From Petaurus breviceps papuanus (taxonomy: Eukaryota; Chordata; Mammalia; Diprotodontia; Petauridae): DNA of 64,000 bases. Shown here piece after piece: positions 35,223 through 46,971 of the stretch. The notes below the pieces were generated by a model that saw nothing but the letters and a program-made list of their open reading frames with translations, had not been told where the DNA came from and did not search any database. The stretch covers positions 69,677,799 through 69,741,798 of the forward strand of contig JAMXIF010001253.1 of the NCBI GenBank assembly GCA_028583685.1. Reading direction: 5' to 3'. Made by a program: the position numbers and the translations under genes. Position 1 is the stretch's first letter, and each line of letters begins with the position of its first letter.

Positions 35223-35564
35223 CAAAAATTTAGTATTTTTCAAATAATGTACTCTCTGTTTACCTGATCATTGGCCCACTCTTCGTCCTGACGTAGGGAG
35301 GTCTTTTCTTGCCAGCCAAAAGGTGTCATATGTTCTATCTAGTATTTCAAATCATGAGCCAATCATCACATTATGCTACCCAACCACAGAAGTTTGAACA
35401 TATCCAAAGTTTAATGTTGAATAAAGCAACAAAGGTAATCTAACAGATGTTAATGATTTATTGTTATGCAACAAAATAATTAGGCATGAATGAGAAGAAA
35501 TTAACATAAATGCCTGTAATTAGCAATATTTCAATGTTGCCAAATCAGGTTTTAAACCATCTCT

Positions 35565-35690
35565 TCCTAGGCTATAAACTCCTTGAGGTCAAGAAAGAGG
35601 TCTTTTCTAAATTTTGTGTCTTCTCCCAGGGACTAATGCAAGGCTTTTCACATAGCAGACATGTCTTAATTGATTGGTTGCCTCTTTGTT
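35565..35690 (+). repeat. L2 3' end
   Basis: 'aaactccttgaggtcaagaa' and 'cacatagcagacatgtctta'. Confidence 0.55.
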
Positions 35691-35699
35691 ATTTTTTCA

Positions 35700-36290
35700 G
35701 TCTCTATAAACATTGACATTATTGGCAATTTTCATTGATGCCTGATGCCATAGTTTAATCCCCATCATGGACATGCATTACTGTTTACATTCATTGGAAG
35801 ACAAAGATACTGGAGAAACTGGGTTCTTGCAATGAGACTGAGTCTGAGAAGTAGTGGAAGGAGGAAGACAGAGAGAACACAATGAGAATGTAGTCTGGCT
35901 ATCAACCACCTGGGAATAGGAGGCAGAGAGAAAAGAGAAAATGGGTATGGTGCAAATGACTTATTTTTTCCATTGGGAAGCCCTTCTTGTGTCTTTGTGC
36001 TACCGCTGTTCATTTCTAAACTCAGCTACCTCTTGGCCCTCAGGAGAGAAGACAGACTCTTTCCTTTCTGGACTACTTGAAAATGGCCCATCATTTTACT
36101 CCACTTCAGTGGAGTGATGATAATTGTTATTCCTTTCAGAAAGGTCAAGTAAAACTATGCTGATCTGAGAAGTCAGCCTATCTACTCTGGCTCTGATATG
36201 TCTACTTGACTCTTGTCTATCTGTTTGATATAGATGATTTACTTTTATATCAAGTATTTACCTGATGTGATCCTTTGAGGCTAGAGAATT
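35700..36290. other. no recognisable feature
   Basis: An 82-codon minus-strand frame (35765-36013) is Leu-, Pro- and Ser-rich with no recognisable domain. Confidence 0.4.
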
Positions 36291-36469
36291 ATAGAATTTT
36301 AGAACTGAAGGGGCTTTAGAGAGTAATAGGACTAGGATTCTCCATACCTCAGTCTTTAGACCCAAGAGATGAAAAGTATTCCACCTCCCTCTAGAGACCA
36401 AACCCAGCAGGGCTAGTAGGAAATGGGCAAGTTGCCACAGAGTGAGTGCTAAATAGAGTTATATATATA

Positions 36470-36615
36470 TACTTATGAATGAATATGTTTATTCTCTGAT
36501 AGCCCGTAATCTCCCTGAGGGAAGAAACTCTTTAATATTTGTCTTTGTATCCCTAATGCCTAACACAGTACCTTATATATAGTATTTTCTTAATTAATTC
36601 TTGTTGATTGATTGA
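36470..36615 (+). repeat. L2 3' end
   Basis: 'aatctccctgagggaagaaa', 'tctttgtatccctaatgcct' and the tail 'attcttgttgattgattga'. Confidence 0.65.
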
Positions 36616-37059
36616 AGAAGCTAACAGACAAATGGCAGTAGAAACCTTCAGGCTAGCATTAAGTCTATTTTTTGACTTACTTCTCTAGCTATTGACTGAC
36701 TGCATGTTGCCTCTAGAAGTACTTGATTCCAGTCAGTTATCTGACTGGGAGTTAGCAATAACTTTTAATTCTTATTGTATTCCTGATGGTTATCTAGTAT
36801 TTTCTCAACCTGTTTTGGCCCCTCTAACACAATTGCAAAACAATAGTGTGTAAGTGGTATTAAGTACCTGTCTTCAAATTTTATAATGCTCCAATTGCCA
36901 TGCAAAGAAACATGGTTGCAAAAAAAAAGAGCTAAGTTAAGCCTAGCCTGTCAGGCTAACTATATGTCCTCTAGCCTTTATTATGCATACTTATCATCCA
37001 TCAAATCAATGGTCTGTGTGGAGCATTCTTGCATAGGCCAAAATCTCCATGGTCTCCCT
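36616..37059. other. no recognisable feature
   Basis: No repeat signature apart from a short A-run at 36920. Confidence 0.4.
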
Positions 37060-37185
37060 ATGTACAGATACAGAAAATGGAGTCCAGTAAATTGAGTGAC
37101 TTGCCCAAGGTCACCTAACTTATAAGTGGTAAAATGGAAATTGGAACCCACATCTTAGGAATCTAAGTCAGAGTTATTCTACTTC
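37060..37185 (-). repeat. MIR SINE
   Basis: 'cagatacagaaaatggagtc', 'gacttgcccaaggtcaccta', 'ttggaacccacatcttagga'. Confidence 0.6.
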
Positions 37186-37324
37186 AACAATTTGAATTTT
37201 TCTTCCCTTGCTGGAGTATATGACCAGAAATCCTATCCAATGCTTCCCATGAAAAGCAATGACTAGGGGTACAAAGAAGGAGGAGAAGGGGAGCAATGAT
37301 CAAAACCTGAAAATGAAGCCTCAA

Positions 37325-37458
37325 AGAAGAGGCTAATAGAATAAAATCATTTATGTAAAAGCATAAGATTGATAAAGTCATATGAAAGTGCATGAAACAT
37401 TTCCCATCTGTAGTGTACTTCCCCCCATATATTAACAAAGCTATTTACTCTCACTACC
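37325..37458 (+). repeat. Unassigned repeat, copy 1
   Basis: 'gaaagtgcatgaaacatttc' through 'ccccccatatattaacaaag' to 'ctatttactctc' reappears as a close reverse complement at 44400-44545. I do not recognise the family. Confidence 0.6.
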
Positions 37459-38766
37459 ACTTATACATTTAACTCAGTTCTCTATATAGTTGAAAAATGA
37501 TAGCCTGCTATTTTTCTAAAGCTATTAATTTTCTCTATATTTGCTGATTCTCTAGGATTTTCTAAGTAAAACCTATGTCATCAGCAAATGGGTATAGCTG
37601 TATCTCATTTTCATCTTTCTGCCTTCAATTTCTTCTTTCAACTACTAGCTTTTCTAGAACTATGTCAAATAATATTGATGTCATCCTTGCTTTATTCCTT
37701 TATTTATTATGAAGGCTTCTAATTTATCTCTATGTTATATGATACTTGATTTTGTTTTGTGATAGATATTTTTATGATGCTTAAAAAAAGGTCCCGTGTT
37801 TGTAGTTTTTACAGTTTTAAGCATAACTGAGAATTTTGCTTTGTCAAAGCATTTTGCCTGCATCTTCTGAGACAATTGTGTGGATTTAGATGTTTTTGTT
37901 TTTAATATGATTGTTTTCTTTTTTTTAATTGAATTTATTTATTTATTTTTAGTTTTCAACATTCATTTCCAAAAGATTTTGAGTTACAATTTTTCCTCCC
38001 TGTGTTTCCTTTACTCCCACCCCAAAATAGCAAGCCTACTGAATACCTCTTCCCCCAATCTTTTCTCTCTTATATCCTCCTCCATCACCCCCCCTAACTT
38101 TCTAGTAGGGCAAGATGGATTTCTATACTCCAGTGGCTGTATATCTTATTTCCCAGTTGCATGTAAAAAAAAAAAAAACCAATTTTTAAAACGTTTTTAA
38201 AACTTTGAGTTCCAGATATTTTTCCTTCTTCCCTCCTCACCTGCCCCCACTGGGAAGATAAGCAATTCAATATAGGTTGTACATGTGTGGGTACCCAAAT
38301 CATTTCCATAGTTGTTATATTTTGAAAGACTAACTGTATTTCCCTCCATGCTATCCCACTCACCACTTATTCTATCTTCTCCTTTGATCCTATCTCTTTT
38401 CAAAAAATGTTTGCTGCTATCTACCCTCTCCCCTGATCTTCCCTCCCTTCTATCTTTTCCCCTCTTATTCCCTACCCCCTTATTTTCCTGTAGGGTAAGA
38501 TACCCAATTGAGTGTGTATGTTATTCCCTCCTTAAGCCAAATTCAATGAGAGTAAGGTTGTCCCATTCCCTTTCACCTTCCTGCTCTTCCTCTCCATTGT
38601 AACGGTTTTCTCTTGCCTCTTTTATATGAGATAATTTACCCTAATCTATCTCTCCCTTTCTCCTTCTCCCAATAAATTCCTCTCTCATTTTATTTTTTTA
38701 GATATCATCCTTTCATATTCAACTCATTCTGTGCCCTATGTATACATGAACATACATTTGCCCACA

Positions 38767-38767
<1 letters not shown>

Positions 38768-38860
<93 letters not shown>

Positions 38861-38870
38861 NNNNNNNNNN

Positions 38871-38934
<64 letters not shown>

Positions 38935-38935
38935 C
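38768..38935. repeat. CA/TA microsatellite with assembly gap
   Basis: (CA)n then (TA)n. Ten Ns at 38861-38870 interrupt the TA part, so its true length is unknown. Confidence 0.95.
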
Positions 38936-39055
38936 CTTCAACAATCGTCATTCTGAGAAAGGTCTTATGAGTTACAATTATTGTTTTTCCATGTAGGAAT
39001 GTAAATAGTTCAACTTTAATAAATTCCTTATGATTCCTTTTTCCTGTTTACCTTC

Positions 39056-39980
39056 TCATGCTTCTCTTGCTTCTTGTATTTGAAAGTCAAATTTTCTGTT
39101 CAGCTCTGGTTTTTTCACCAAGAATGCTTGGAAATCCTCTATTTCATTGAATGACCATATTTCCCCCTGTAGAATTATACTCAGTTTTGCTGGGTAGGTG
39201 ATTCTGGGTTTTAGTCCTAGCTCCTTTGACCTCTGGAACATTATATTCCAAGCCCTTCAATCCCTTAATGTAGAAGCTTCTAGGTTTTGTGTTATCCTTA
39301 TTGTGTTTACACAATACTCAAATTGTTTCTTACTGACTGCTTGCTGTATTTTCTCCTTGACCTGGGGACTCTGGAATTTGTCTATAATATTCCTAAGTGT
39401 TTTCTTTTTGGGATCTTTTTCAAGAGGTAATTGGTGAATTCTTTCAATTTTTATTTCACCCTCTGGTTCTAGAATATCAGGGCAATTTTTTCTTGATAAT
39501 TTCTTGAAAGATGGAATCTAGGCTCTTTTATTGATCATGGCTTTCAGGTAGTCCAATAATTTTTAAGTTATCTCTCCTTGATCTATTTTCCAAGTCAGTG
39601 GTTTTTCCAATGAGATATTTAACATTGCCTTCTATTTTTTCATTTGTTTGGATCTGTTTTATAGTATCTTGATTTCTCATAAAGTCATTAGCTTCCACTT
39701 GCTACAATCTAATTTTGAAGAAATTATTCTCTTCAGTGACTTTTTGAAATTCCTTTTCCATGTGGCCAATTTGGCATTTTAAAGGATTTTTCTCCTCCCT
39801 GGCTTTTTGGGCCTTTTTTTTTGCCATTTGGGTTAGTCTATTTTTTAAGGTGTTATTTTTTTCAATGTATTGATTTTGAAAATCATTCTTGAGCTTCTCC
39901 ATGGCCTGTAATCAGTTCATATTTTTCTTGGAGGCTTTTGATGCAGGAGTTCTGACTTTGCTGTCTTCCTCTTGCTCTAT
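39056..39980 (-). pseudogene. HAL1 ORF1, inactive
   Basis: The expected start at 39980 reads ATA (IEQEEDSKVRTPAS) where the 18.4-kb copy has ATG. The coiled coil (NTLKNRLTQMAKKKAQ, then HMEKEFQKVTEENN) spans 39880-39700. The C-terminal domain ends KELGLKPRITYPAKLSI..SFNEIEDFQAFL..RKFDFQIQEAREA at 39056. Several frame changes lie between these pieces. Confidence 0.8.
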
Positions 39981-41479
39981 ACCTTGATCCTTTTTGTCCC
40001 CAAAAAGGATTCTATGGTCTGTTTGTGCTTTCTTGGCTTGCTTATAGTGCCAGCCAATTACTTGATTTTTGATCTCTTTGCCATGGTAGAACTCTGCTTC
40101 CAGAATGGAAAGAGTTTTGTCCCAAATTCCTGGGGTTTTCCCTGGCCACACACCCCTGGACCACCACCCAAAACTGTGATCCAGATCCAAGCAGGTTAAA
40201 GCAAGAGTGATTACCCTCTGAATGGTCACTTGATCCCCCTACAATCTGCAGGCCAGGAGCTCCTGAGACAGCCATTCGATGGCTGCACAGCTACCGAACC
40301 TCCACTGCTTTTCACCCTGGGTCCAGGGGCTGGACCGTGCTCTTCTGTCCCCACCTCTCCCCCGTTCCAACAGAGTTCCACACTGACCTTTTACTTTGTC
40401 TTTGGAGTTTATGTTTTGAGAAGTCTGGAAACCTCCACAGCTGCTGGTGATTTGCTGTCCTGAAGTGTTCTCTGGCTGCCACTGGTTGGGGCTGCTCTGG
40501 GGCAAGAACTGCAGGGCTCACTAGGGCCTGTGCTCACCTCCCAGAAGATTGCAATAAACCTTTTCTGTTGGCCTGCAGGGCTGTCTTCAGTGGGAGATTT
40601 GTTACTCTCTGTCACTTTGTGGGTTCTGTAGCTTTAAAATTTGTTTACAGTTATTTTTTACAGGTATTGGAAGTGGTTGGAGCCACTCCAAATTTGTGCT
40701 TATACTCTGCCATCTTGGCTCCACCCCTCTAATATGATTGTTTTTATAATGCTGAAGTGACCTTGCATAGCTGTTATAAATTCAAATTGTTCATAATGAA
40801 TGATACTGACTCTAGTAAGAATCACTGTAATCCTTTTGACAGAATTTTGTTTAATATTTTTTTGTCAATATTCATTGATAATGTTGGTCTATAATTCTCT
40901 TTTGGTGCTTTATCCTTACCTGGTTTAGGTAATAGTACTATATTTATTTCTTTAAAGAAAACTGCTAAAAATTTTTCTTGCTTGATTTTTGAGAATAATT
41001 TGTATAGAATTTGTACTAATTGTTCTTTAAAGATTTAATAGAATTCTCCTATGAATTCATGAGTGCCAGTTGTTTTTTCCCCCTTTTTGTATATTCTTTA
41101 CAGTTAGTTTCATTTTATATTTTGAGATTGAACTATTTAAGTTCTCTATTTGGTCTTGTCAGTTTGGGTATTCTTTATTTTTGAACATATTCCTGTATTT
41201 CTTTTATTGTTTTCAATTTCATTAGCATATAATGATAAGGGTAAGGTTAAGGTTCTGATAATCATTTTATTCCTTCTGGTTTTGTTTTGCTTTAAACTTC
41301 TTTGATATTTTGGTGTAAAATTGGCTAAAGGTTCATCAATTTTGTTAGTTTTTTCAAAGAATAGACTTTTAGTTTCATTTATCATTCCTATGGTTTTTGT
41401 CTCTCTTTTACCTATTTTTCCTCTAATTTTTAAATATTTCTGTAAATTCCTTTTCTAGTTTCTGTTAGCATGGTGATTC

Positions 41480-41600
41480 TATGGAGAACTTGGGCAGCAA
41501 CATGGTACAATCTGAGGGACATTGGCTCTGGAATCAGAACACATATCAAATCTCATCTTGGCTTTTTATTATCTTTGTAGAAGTTTTGTGAACCTGGGTA
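41480..41600 (+). repeat. Degraded SINE
   Basis: 'gggcagcaacatggtacaat' and 'ggctctggaatcagaacaca'. Confidence 0.5.
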
Positions 41601-41964
41601 ATTAGAAAGATGGCTTCCTTGACCGAAGAAGGGGAATTTGGTTTAGGGGAAGGTATTGAAAGAGAATGAATCCCCTTTTTAGACACTTTACATTTGACAT
41701 CCTTACAGAAACTTCAGGTGGATGCCCAATAGTTAGGAAAGTTAAGAATTTAGTTTAGGAGAAAAGTTGGGAGTAACTACACATACATGACAATTAAACA
41801 TATAGGAACAGATGGAATAACTAAAAGGGAATAAAAAGAAAACAGCCTAGAACAAAATTTTAGGAGAAATTCATTTTTAGCTAGTAGGCTATACATAATC
41901 ACGTATCAAAGGAGACTGAGAAGTCATTTCCAAAAACCAGGAGAAAATAGTGACAGAAGTCAAT

Positions 41965-42085
41965 GCAAATCAACAATCATTTATTAAACATTTACTATGT
42001 GCCAGCACAGTGCTAATTGCTGGGAATAAAAATAGAAGTGGAAAGAAAGATAGTCTCTGCCCTCAAGGAGCTTAAGCTATGTCTT
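41965..42085 (+). repeat. L2 fragment
   Basis: 'tttattaaacatttactatg', 'tgccagcacagtgctaattg' and 'ctgccctcaaggagcttaag'. A further weak L2-like block ('gctgacagtgtcaaaagctt') lies at 42620. Confidence 0.6.
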
Positions 42086-42707
42086 AATTAGTACAAATAT
42101 AGAATTCCCTGAAGTGTTGCATGTATTCGAATTTCTACTGTTCTAAATTGTAAAATATGTAAAATATGGTAATTGGTTCCAGTGCAATGGAAATATGCAA
42201 TACAAATTTGAATAGTGTGACCCTTTGAGAGGATCTTTTATTTCTACTAATTGGACCTAAATGTACAGTCTAATGAGGAAAGACAACAAACAAAAGGAAG
42301 CTGAAAGGAGGAGAAAAAAGTATCCCTTTAGTGGTAGGATGGAGAGAGTTCAGAGTCACAGGCACAGAACACTGAAAGGAATGAATATATGGCTAGTCTG
42401 AGGACTTCCCTTAAAATGGAGGTTATATAAAGAGCTAATCGATAAGAAGAAGGGGCTGAAGATCAATATGTGCTTCCAATGTGAGAAGGCCAGAGGTAGA
42501 ATATATGGCCATCCTGATGAGGCTTCTTTTGGGATCATCTAGAGAGTGGAGACAAAATCCCAGAGATGAATGGGTGGCCTCAGAAATATTGGATTAAAGA
42601 ATATCCAGCAGGAGTGGATGGCTGACAGTGTCAAAAGCTTAAAAGATGTGAAATAGGATGATGGTGAAAAATAGACTATTATATTTAGAACTTAATAAAT
42701 AATTAGG

Positions 42708-43335
42708 CTGGTGCAGTGGAGAGAGTGCCAGGCTTGGAGTCAAGAAGACTCCTCTTCCTGGGTTCAAATCTGGCCTGAGACATTTACTAACTGTGTGACT
42801 CTGGGTAAGTTACTTAACCCTATCTAAGGGTACAAGCAGTCTGCCTTGAAAGAATTTGAGCACTCAAACCTTCTTTCAGTCAAAATAGCAAGGTTTTATT
42901 ATAACACCAGCAATGGTAGGCAGATTCCTAGTAAATCTGAAGTTTGGTAGGGATAAGCCTGATATCTATATACCAGAAAAGGGAGTGAAAAGATCTGTAT
43001 GGGATTAAGGAGTGGTAAATAACTTGGAGTGGCCAGGTGCAGACAATGAAACAAGTTAAGTGCTTTGAGAGCCACAGTGAAAGGGCAGAAGGATTGACTA
43101 TCTGCGTAGACTGGGATGGGCCAGATGCCTTCAGCAAAATGACAGTGTGGGAAAATTCAGGGACATGGTCTTTTTCTTTTAGGGGTCCAGGTCCCATGAT
43201 TCCATCACTGTCTGCCTCAGTTTCCTCATTTGTAAAATGAATTAGAGAAGGAAATGGCAAACCACTCCAGTATCCTTGCCAAGAAAAACCCAAATGGGGT
43301 CACAAAGAGTCAGACATGACTGAAGCAACTGAATA
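42708..43335 (+). mobile_element. MAR1-like CORE-SINE split by an LTR-like insertion
   Basis: Head and core run at 42708-42825 ('gtgcagtggagagagtgcca' to 'ttacttaaccctatct'). The body resumes at 43209 with 'ctgcctcagtttcctcattt', 'aaatggcaaaccactccagt' and 'ggggtcacaaagagtcagac'. Confidence 0.85.
42826..43208 (-). mobile_element. Solo-LTR-like fossil inside a SINE
   Basis: A block of about 383 bases is precisely absent from the SINE consensus. On the minus strand it has 'ttataataaaacc' about 80 bases before its end, as in an LTR. Flanks 'tatct' and 'tgtct' may be a diverged 5-bp target duplication. No internal retroviral region is present. Family not identified. It is younger than the SINE it entered. 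Confidence 0.5.
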
Positions 43336-43409
43336 AAAACAAAAAAAGGATTACTTCTTCTTGTTCAGGTATGACTTGGACTAGATGACCAGGGATGGAG
43401 TTTTTCAAA

Positions 43410-43831
43410 GGTAACTAGGTATCTTTTAAAACAAAAAGATAGGACAAAAAATAAGAAGAAAGAAGCCTGGGATGAAAAGGTATTTGGTAATGAATGAAGG
43501 CACAATGGGAGAGAAGGACAAATGAGGATAGGGACTGGAGTGGGGGGAGGCAGCAATAGGGGCAGAGCTTAGTGGAAAGTGTCAGAAGAAGAAGGGAGCT
43601 TCACTTTAGAGTTAATCACAGCTATAAGGGAGGAGGAGATGAAAGTTTGTTAGGCAAAGGATGGAGGAAGTCCCAGTTAACTAGGAGAGAGAGAAGCACC
43701 TTTATGACTTTTGATGACAGAAGGAAAGGTCAGATTGTTATTTTTTCATACTTAAGAGAGCAAAAGCTGGAAGCAGCAGGGTGATTGTCCATCTAGGTCA
43801 ATAAATAAGGAAAAAGAATAGGTATTTATTA
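43410..43831. repeat. Left arm of a large inverted duplication
   Basis: From 'ggtaactaggtatctttt' to 'aataggtatttatt', matched in reverse complement at about 90% by eye with 49405-49367, 49054-48728 and 46011-45933. This arm carries neither the HAL1 nor the dimeric SINE that break the right arm. Confidence 0.85.
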
Positions 43832-44078
43832 AGCTTCTACTATTTCCAAAGCACTATGCTAAGTACTTTACACATATTTCATTTGACTCTCACAAAAATC
43901 CTGAAGGGCAGTGCCATATTATCCCCTGCTGAGAAAACTAAAAGATAATAGAAACAGATTTTAAGTTATTTACCCAGGGTCACACATCTAATAAGTGTCT
44001 GAGGTCATATCTGAACTCAGGTTCTCCAGTTTCAAGGTCTGGAATTAATCCATTGCTCCACCTGGCTACCTGATATCC
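43832..44078 (-). repeat. MIR-type CORE-SINE
   Basis: 'caaagcactatgctaagtac', 'acccagggtcacacatctaa', 'tgaactcaggttctccagtt' and 'ccattgctccacctggctac'. It abuts the left inverted arm. Confidence 0.75.
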
Positions 44079-44399
44079 CCAGAGGTCTGAAGAACTCACT
44101 CATCTCCAGATCCTTTGCCTAATGAACAAATGGAAGAAGTGGGTAAAATGTCTATGTAGAAGATACAGTACATGTAGAATGTGTACTTTGCTCCTTGTTG
44201 TACCTGATGTTTTGAGTCCTATTCCTGGTGGGAACCTCACAGGAAAGGCCTGCTGCCTGAATGCATGATAGTTACAGAAGTCTGAGACAATGCTGCTTTT
44301 CTGTGACAGTTAGTGAAGGAAGCCAGGTAGGTAATGCATTGAGGGAATTTGTTTTACTCGACTGCATATTTATTATAAAAAAAGATTTTTAATGGATTG

Positions 44400-44545
44400 T
44401 TAGGGAGAGTAAACAGCTTTGTTAATATATGGGGGGAGGTACCCTACAGATGGTAAATGTTTCATGCACTTTCACACGACTTCATCAATTTTATGTTTTT
44501 ACATAACTGTTTTACTCTGTTACAAGAGACTTCTCATGAAGTGGA
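44400..44545 (-). repeat. Unassigned repeat, copy 2
   Basis: 'gagagtaaacagctttgtta', 'atatatggggggaggtaccc' and 'aaatgtttcatgcactttca' are the reverse complement of 37325-37458. Similarity stops abruptly on both sides. Confidence 0.6.
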
Positions 44546-44661
44546 AGTAATCTGAAAATGTTTATGATGTAAAAACCAAAAACATCAATAAAACTTTAGA
44601 AATATGATGAAGGGAGGATTATATGCTGGGACAGATTTGAAGTGTTGGTAGAATCCTGCAG

Positions 44662-44915
44662 CAGCTAGGTAGTGCAGTGCTTAGAGTGCTAAGCCTGGAG
44701 TTGGAAAGACGAGTTCAAATCTAGCCTCAGACACTTATTAGTTGTGTGACCCAGAGAAAATCATAGCCTCTGTTTAACTCAGTTTCCTCAACTGTAAAAT
44801 GGGAATAATATTAGTACTTATCTCTCAGAATTGTTGTGAAGATCAAACAAAATAATAGTTGTAAAGCACTTAGCATCTGGCATTTAGTAAGTATTCTATA
44901 AATAGTATTGGTAGT
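44662..44915 (+). repeat. CORE-SINE
   Basis: 'cagctaggtagtgcagtgct', 'cttattagttgtgtgaccca', 'ctcaactgtaaaatgggaat' and 'gtaaagcacttagcatctgg'. Confidence 0.75.
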
Positions 44916-44966
44916 ATTATTATCCAGCCTCCCCATGGTTTTTGAGGGATGAAGGATTATTATTTT

Positions 44967-45678
44967 GTTTTGTTTTATTTTCTTCTTTTTTTAATTTCTT
45001 TTTGTCTTTATTAATTTGTTTGTCTACTTTTAGTTTACAAGATTCAGTTCCACAATTCCTTGAGTTTCAAATTTTTTCTCCCTCCCTCCTCCCTGCTCCC
45101 CATGACAGCATACAATCAAGTACAGAATCTACAAATACTTTCACATTAGACATTAGTCAGTTTATAAAGAAGGATTGTATCAGATGGAATGAACAACAGG
45201 AAAAAGGAAACAAAACCAAACTAGAAAAAGAAAAAGATCAGGTAGTTGGCTTCCATCTGGATTCAAACTCAGTTCTTTCTAGTTCTTTCTCTGGATGTAG
45301 ACATCTCTACATCATGAGTCTTTTGGGGTTGACTTATACAACCCTAGAAGTGGTATTGCTGGGTCAAAGGGTATGAAATTATTTATATCCCTTTGCATTT
45401 AATTTCAGATTGCTCTCCAAAATGGTTGGATCAGTTCACAACTCCACCAGCAATGCATCAGTGTTCTAAGTTTTCCATATCCTCTCCAGCATTTGTCATT
45501 TTTCTGTTTTGTCATCTTAGCCAATCTGACTGGTGAGATGTGGTACTTCAGAGTAGTTTTGATTTGCATTTCTCTAATAAATAGTGATTTAGAGCATTTT
45601 TTCCATATGCTTATAGACATCTTTAATTTCTTCCTCTGAAAACTGCCTGTTCATATCCTTTGATCACTTATTAATTGG
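44967..45678 (-). mobile_element. 5'-truncated L1 insertion
   Basis: About 712 bases of L1 3' end, close to 13.85-14.76 kb: 'gggtcaaagggtatgaaatt', 'gttcacaactccaccagcaa', 'ctctgaaaactgcctgttca'. About 170 bases of the L1 3' end are internally absent near 45335. Perfect 13-bp target duplication 'ggattattatttt' (44954-44966 and 45679-45691). Confidence 0.9.
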
Positions 45679-46971
45679 GGATTATTATTTTCTTAGAATG
45701 TAATGGCAGAAGCAAAGTAGAATATATACCTCTTCCACATATTCTAGCTTACATGCTAAGGGTCTTACCTAGTAAGACACTCAATACCATTGTTTTCTAA
45801 GACACATTTGATGACAATAAGCAGAATAAGTAATGGTGGTATGCATGAGGCAATGGATTTTAGTTTGAGGGAACATTTAAACTCAGGACCGGAGTGGCCC
45901 TAATTCCCTGAGTGAGCAGCAAAGGGAGGAGATTAATAAATTCCTATTCCTTTTCCTTATTTTTTAAGCTAGGTGGACAATCACCCTGCTTCTTCCAGCT
46001 TTTACTCTCTTTTTTTTCAAATGCTTTATTAACTTCTGATTTACATCATTAATTTCTGCCAGATTTTGAGTTACAAATATTCTCCTCATTTTTCCCCTAC
46101 CCACCACCCCAGAATAGCAGTTCCACAGGCTATTCCCCTCCTCCAATCTGCTCTCTCTCATATCTTCTCCCATACCCCCTTAGACTTTTTCAGTAGGCCA
46201 TGGTGGATCTCTATGTCCCAGTGCCTGTATATCTTCTTTCCCAATTACATGTAAGATAGTATTAATAATAGTATATATCTATATCTATATAATTTTAAAC
46301 ATTTGATTTTAATTCTTTGAATTCCTGATTCATTCCCTTCCTCCCTTGTCACCCAACCTTACTGGGAAGAAAAGCAGTTCAGTATAGGTTGTACATGTGT
46401 GGCTAATTCAAAACAATAACATAGTAGATATATTGTAAAAGACTTGCTATATTTCCCTCCCTCCTATCCCACCTCCCACTTATTCTATTCTCTACTTTGA
46501 TCATGTACCTTTTCAAAAGTGGGTGCTTCCAACTTCCCTTCCCCCCAGCCTGCCTCCCCTCCCATCATTTCCCTCTCATTCCCTTCCCCCCTACTCTCCT
46601 ATAGGGTGAGATAGCCTATTTAGTGTGTATTTCATTCCCTCCCCAAGCCAAATTCAATGAGAATAAGGTTGACCCATTCCCTTTTGCCTTCCTATTCTTT
46701 CCCTACATTGTAACCATGTTCCCTTGCCTCTTCTATATGAGATGGTTTACCCCATTCTGTCTCTCCCCATCTCCTCTCATTATATTCCTCTATCACCTCT
46801 TAATTTTACCTTTTAAGTATCATCCCTTCCTGTTAAATTGGTCCTGTGCCCTCTATCTATATATACCTATAAGCATATATAAACACATTCACATATGTAT
46901 TCATATGCCCATATACCCTCATATATAGACTTTGATAAGTTCCTTATGGTTTCTTTTCCCTGTTTATCTTC

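Larger units (their letters stand above)
37918..40729 (-). mobile_element. Full-length HAL1
   Basis: 5' end at 40729 ('aggggtggag', CAAGATGG at 40717-40710), 5' UTR to about 40000, ORF1 to 39056, a CA/TA microsatellite with an assembly gap at 38768-38935, the polypurine spacer in two blocks, then an L1-like 3' end and A-rich tail at 37918. Perfect 15-bp target duplication 'taatatgattgtttt' (37903-37917 and 40730-40744). Confidence 0.95.
37480..41450 (-). repeat. Older L1 ORF2 fragment split by a HAL1
   Basis: 37480-37917 and 40730-41450 are the two halves. The antisense reading includes the region around the RT motif ('tctaggattttctaagtaaa', 'tcatcagcaaatgggtatag') and upstream RT ('ggttcatcaattttgttagt', 'caaagaatagacttttagtt'). 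More diverged than the L1 at 13.8 kb. Confidence 0.75.

Noticed and set aside
38731-38970. 79-codon Thr-His / Tyr-Ile repeat frame
   Set aside because: It is translation of a CA/TA microsatellite across an assembly gap.
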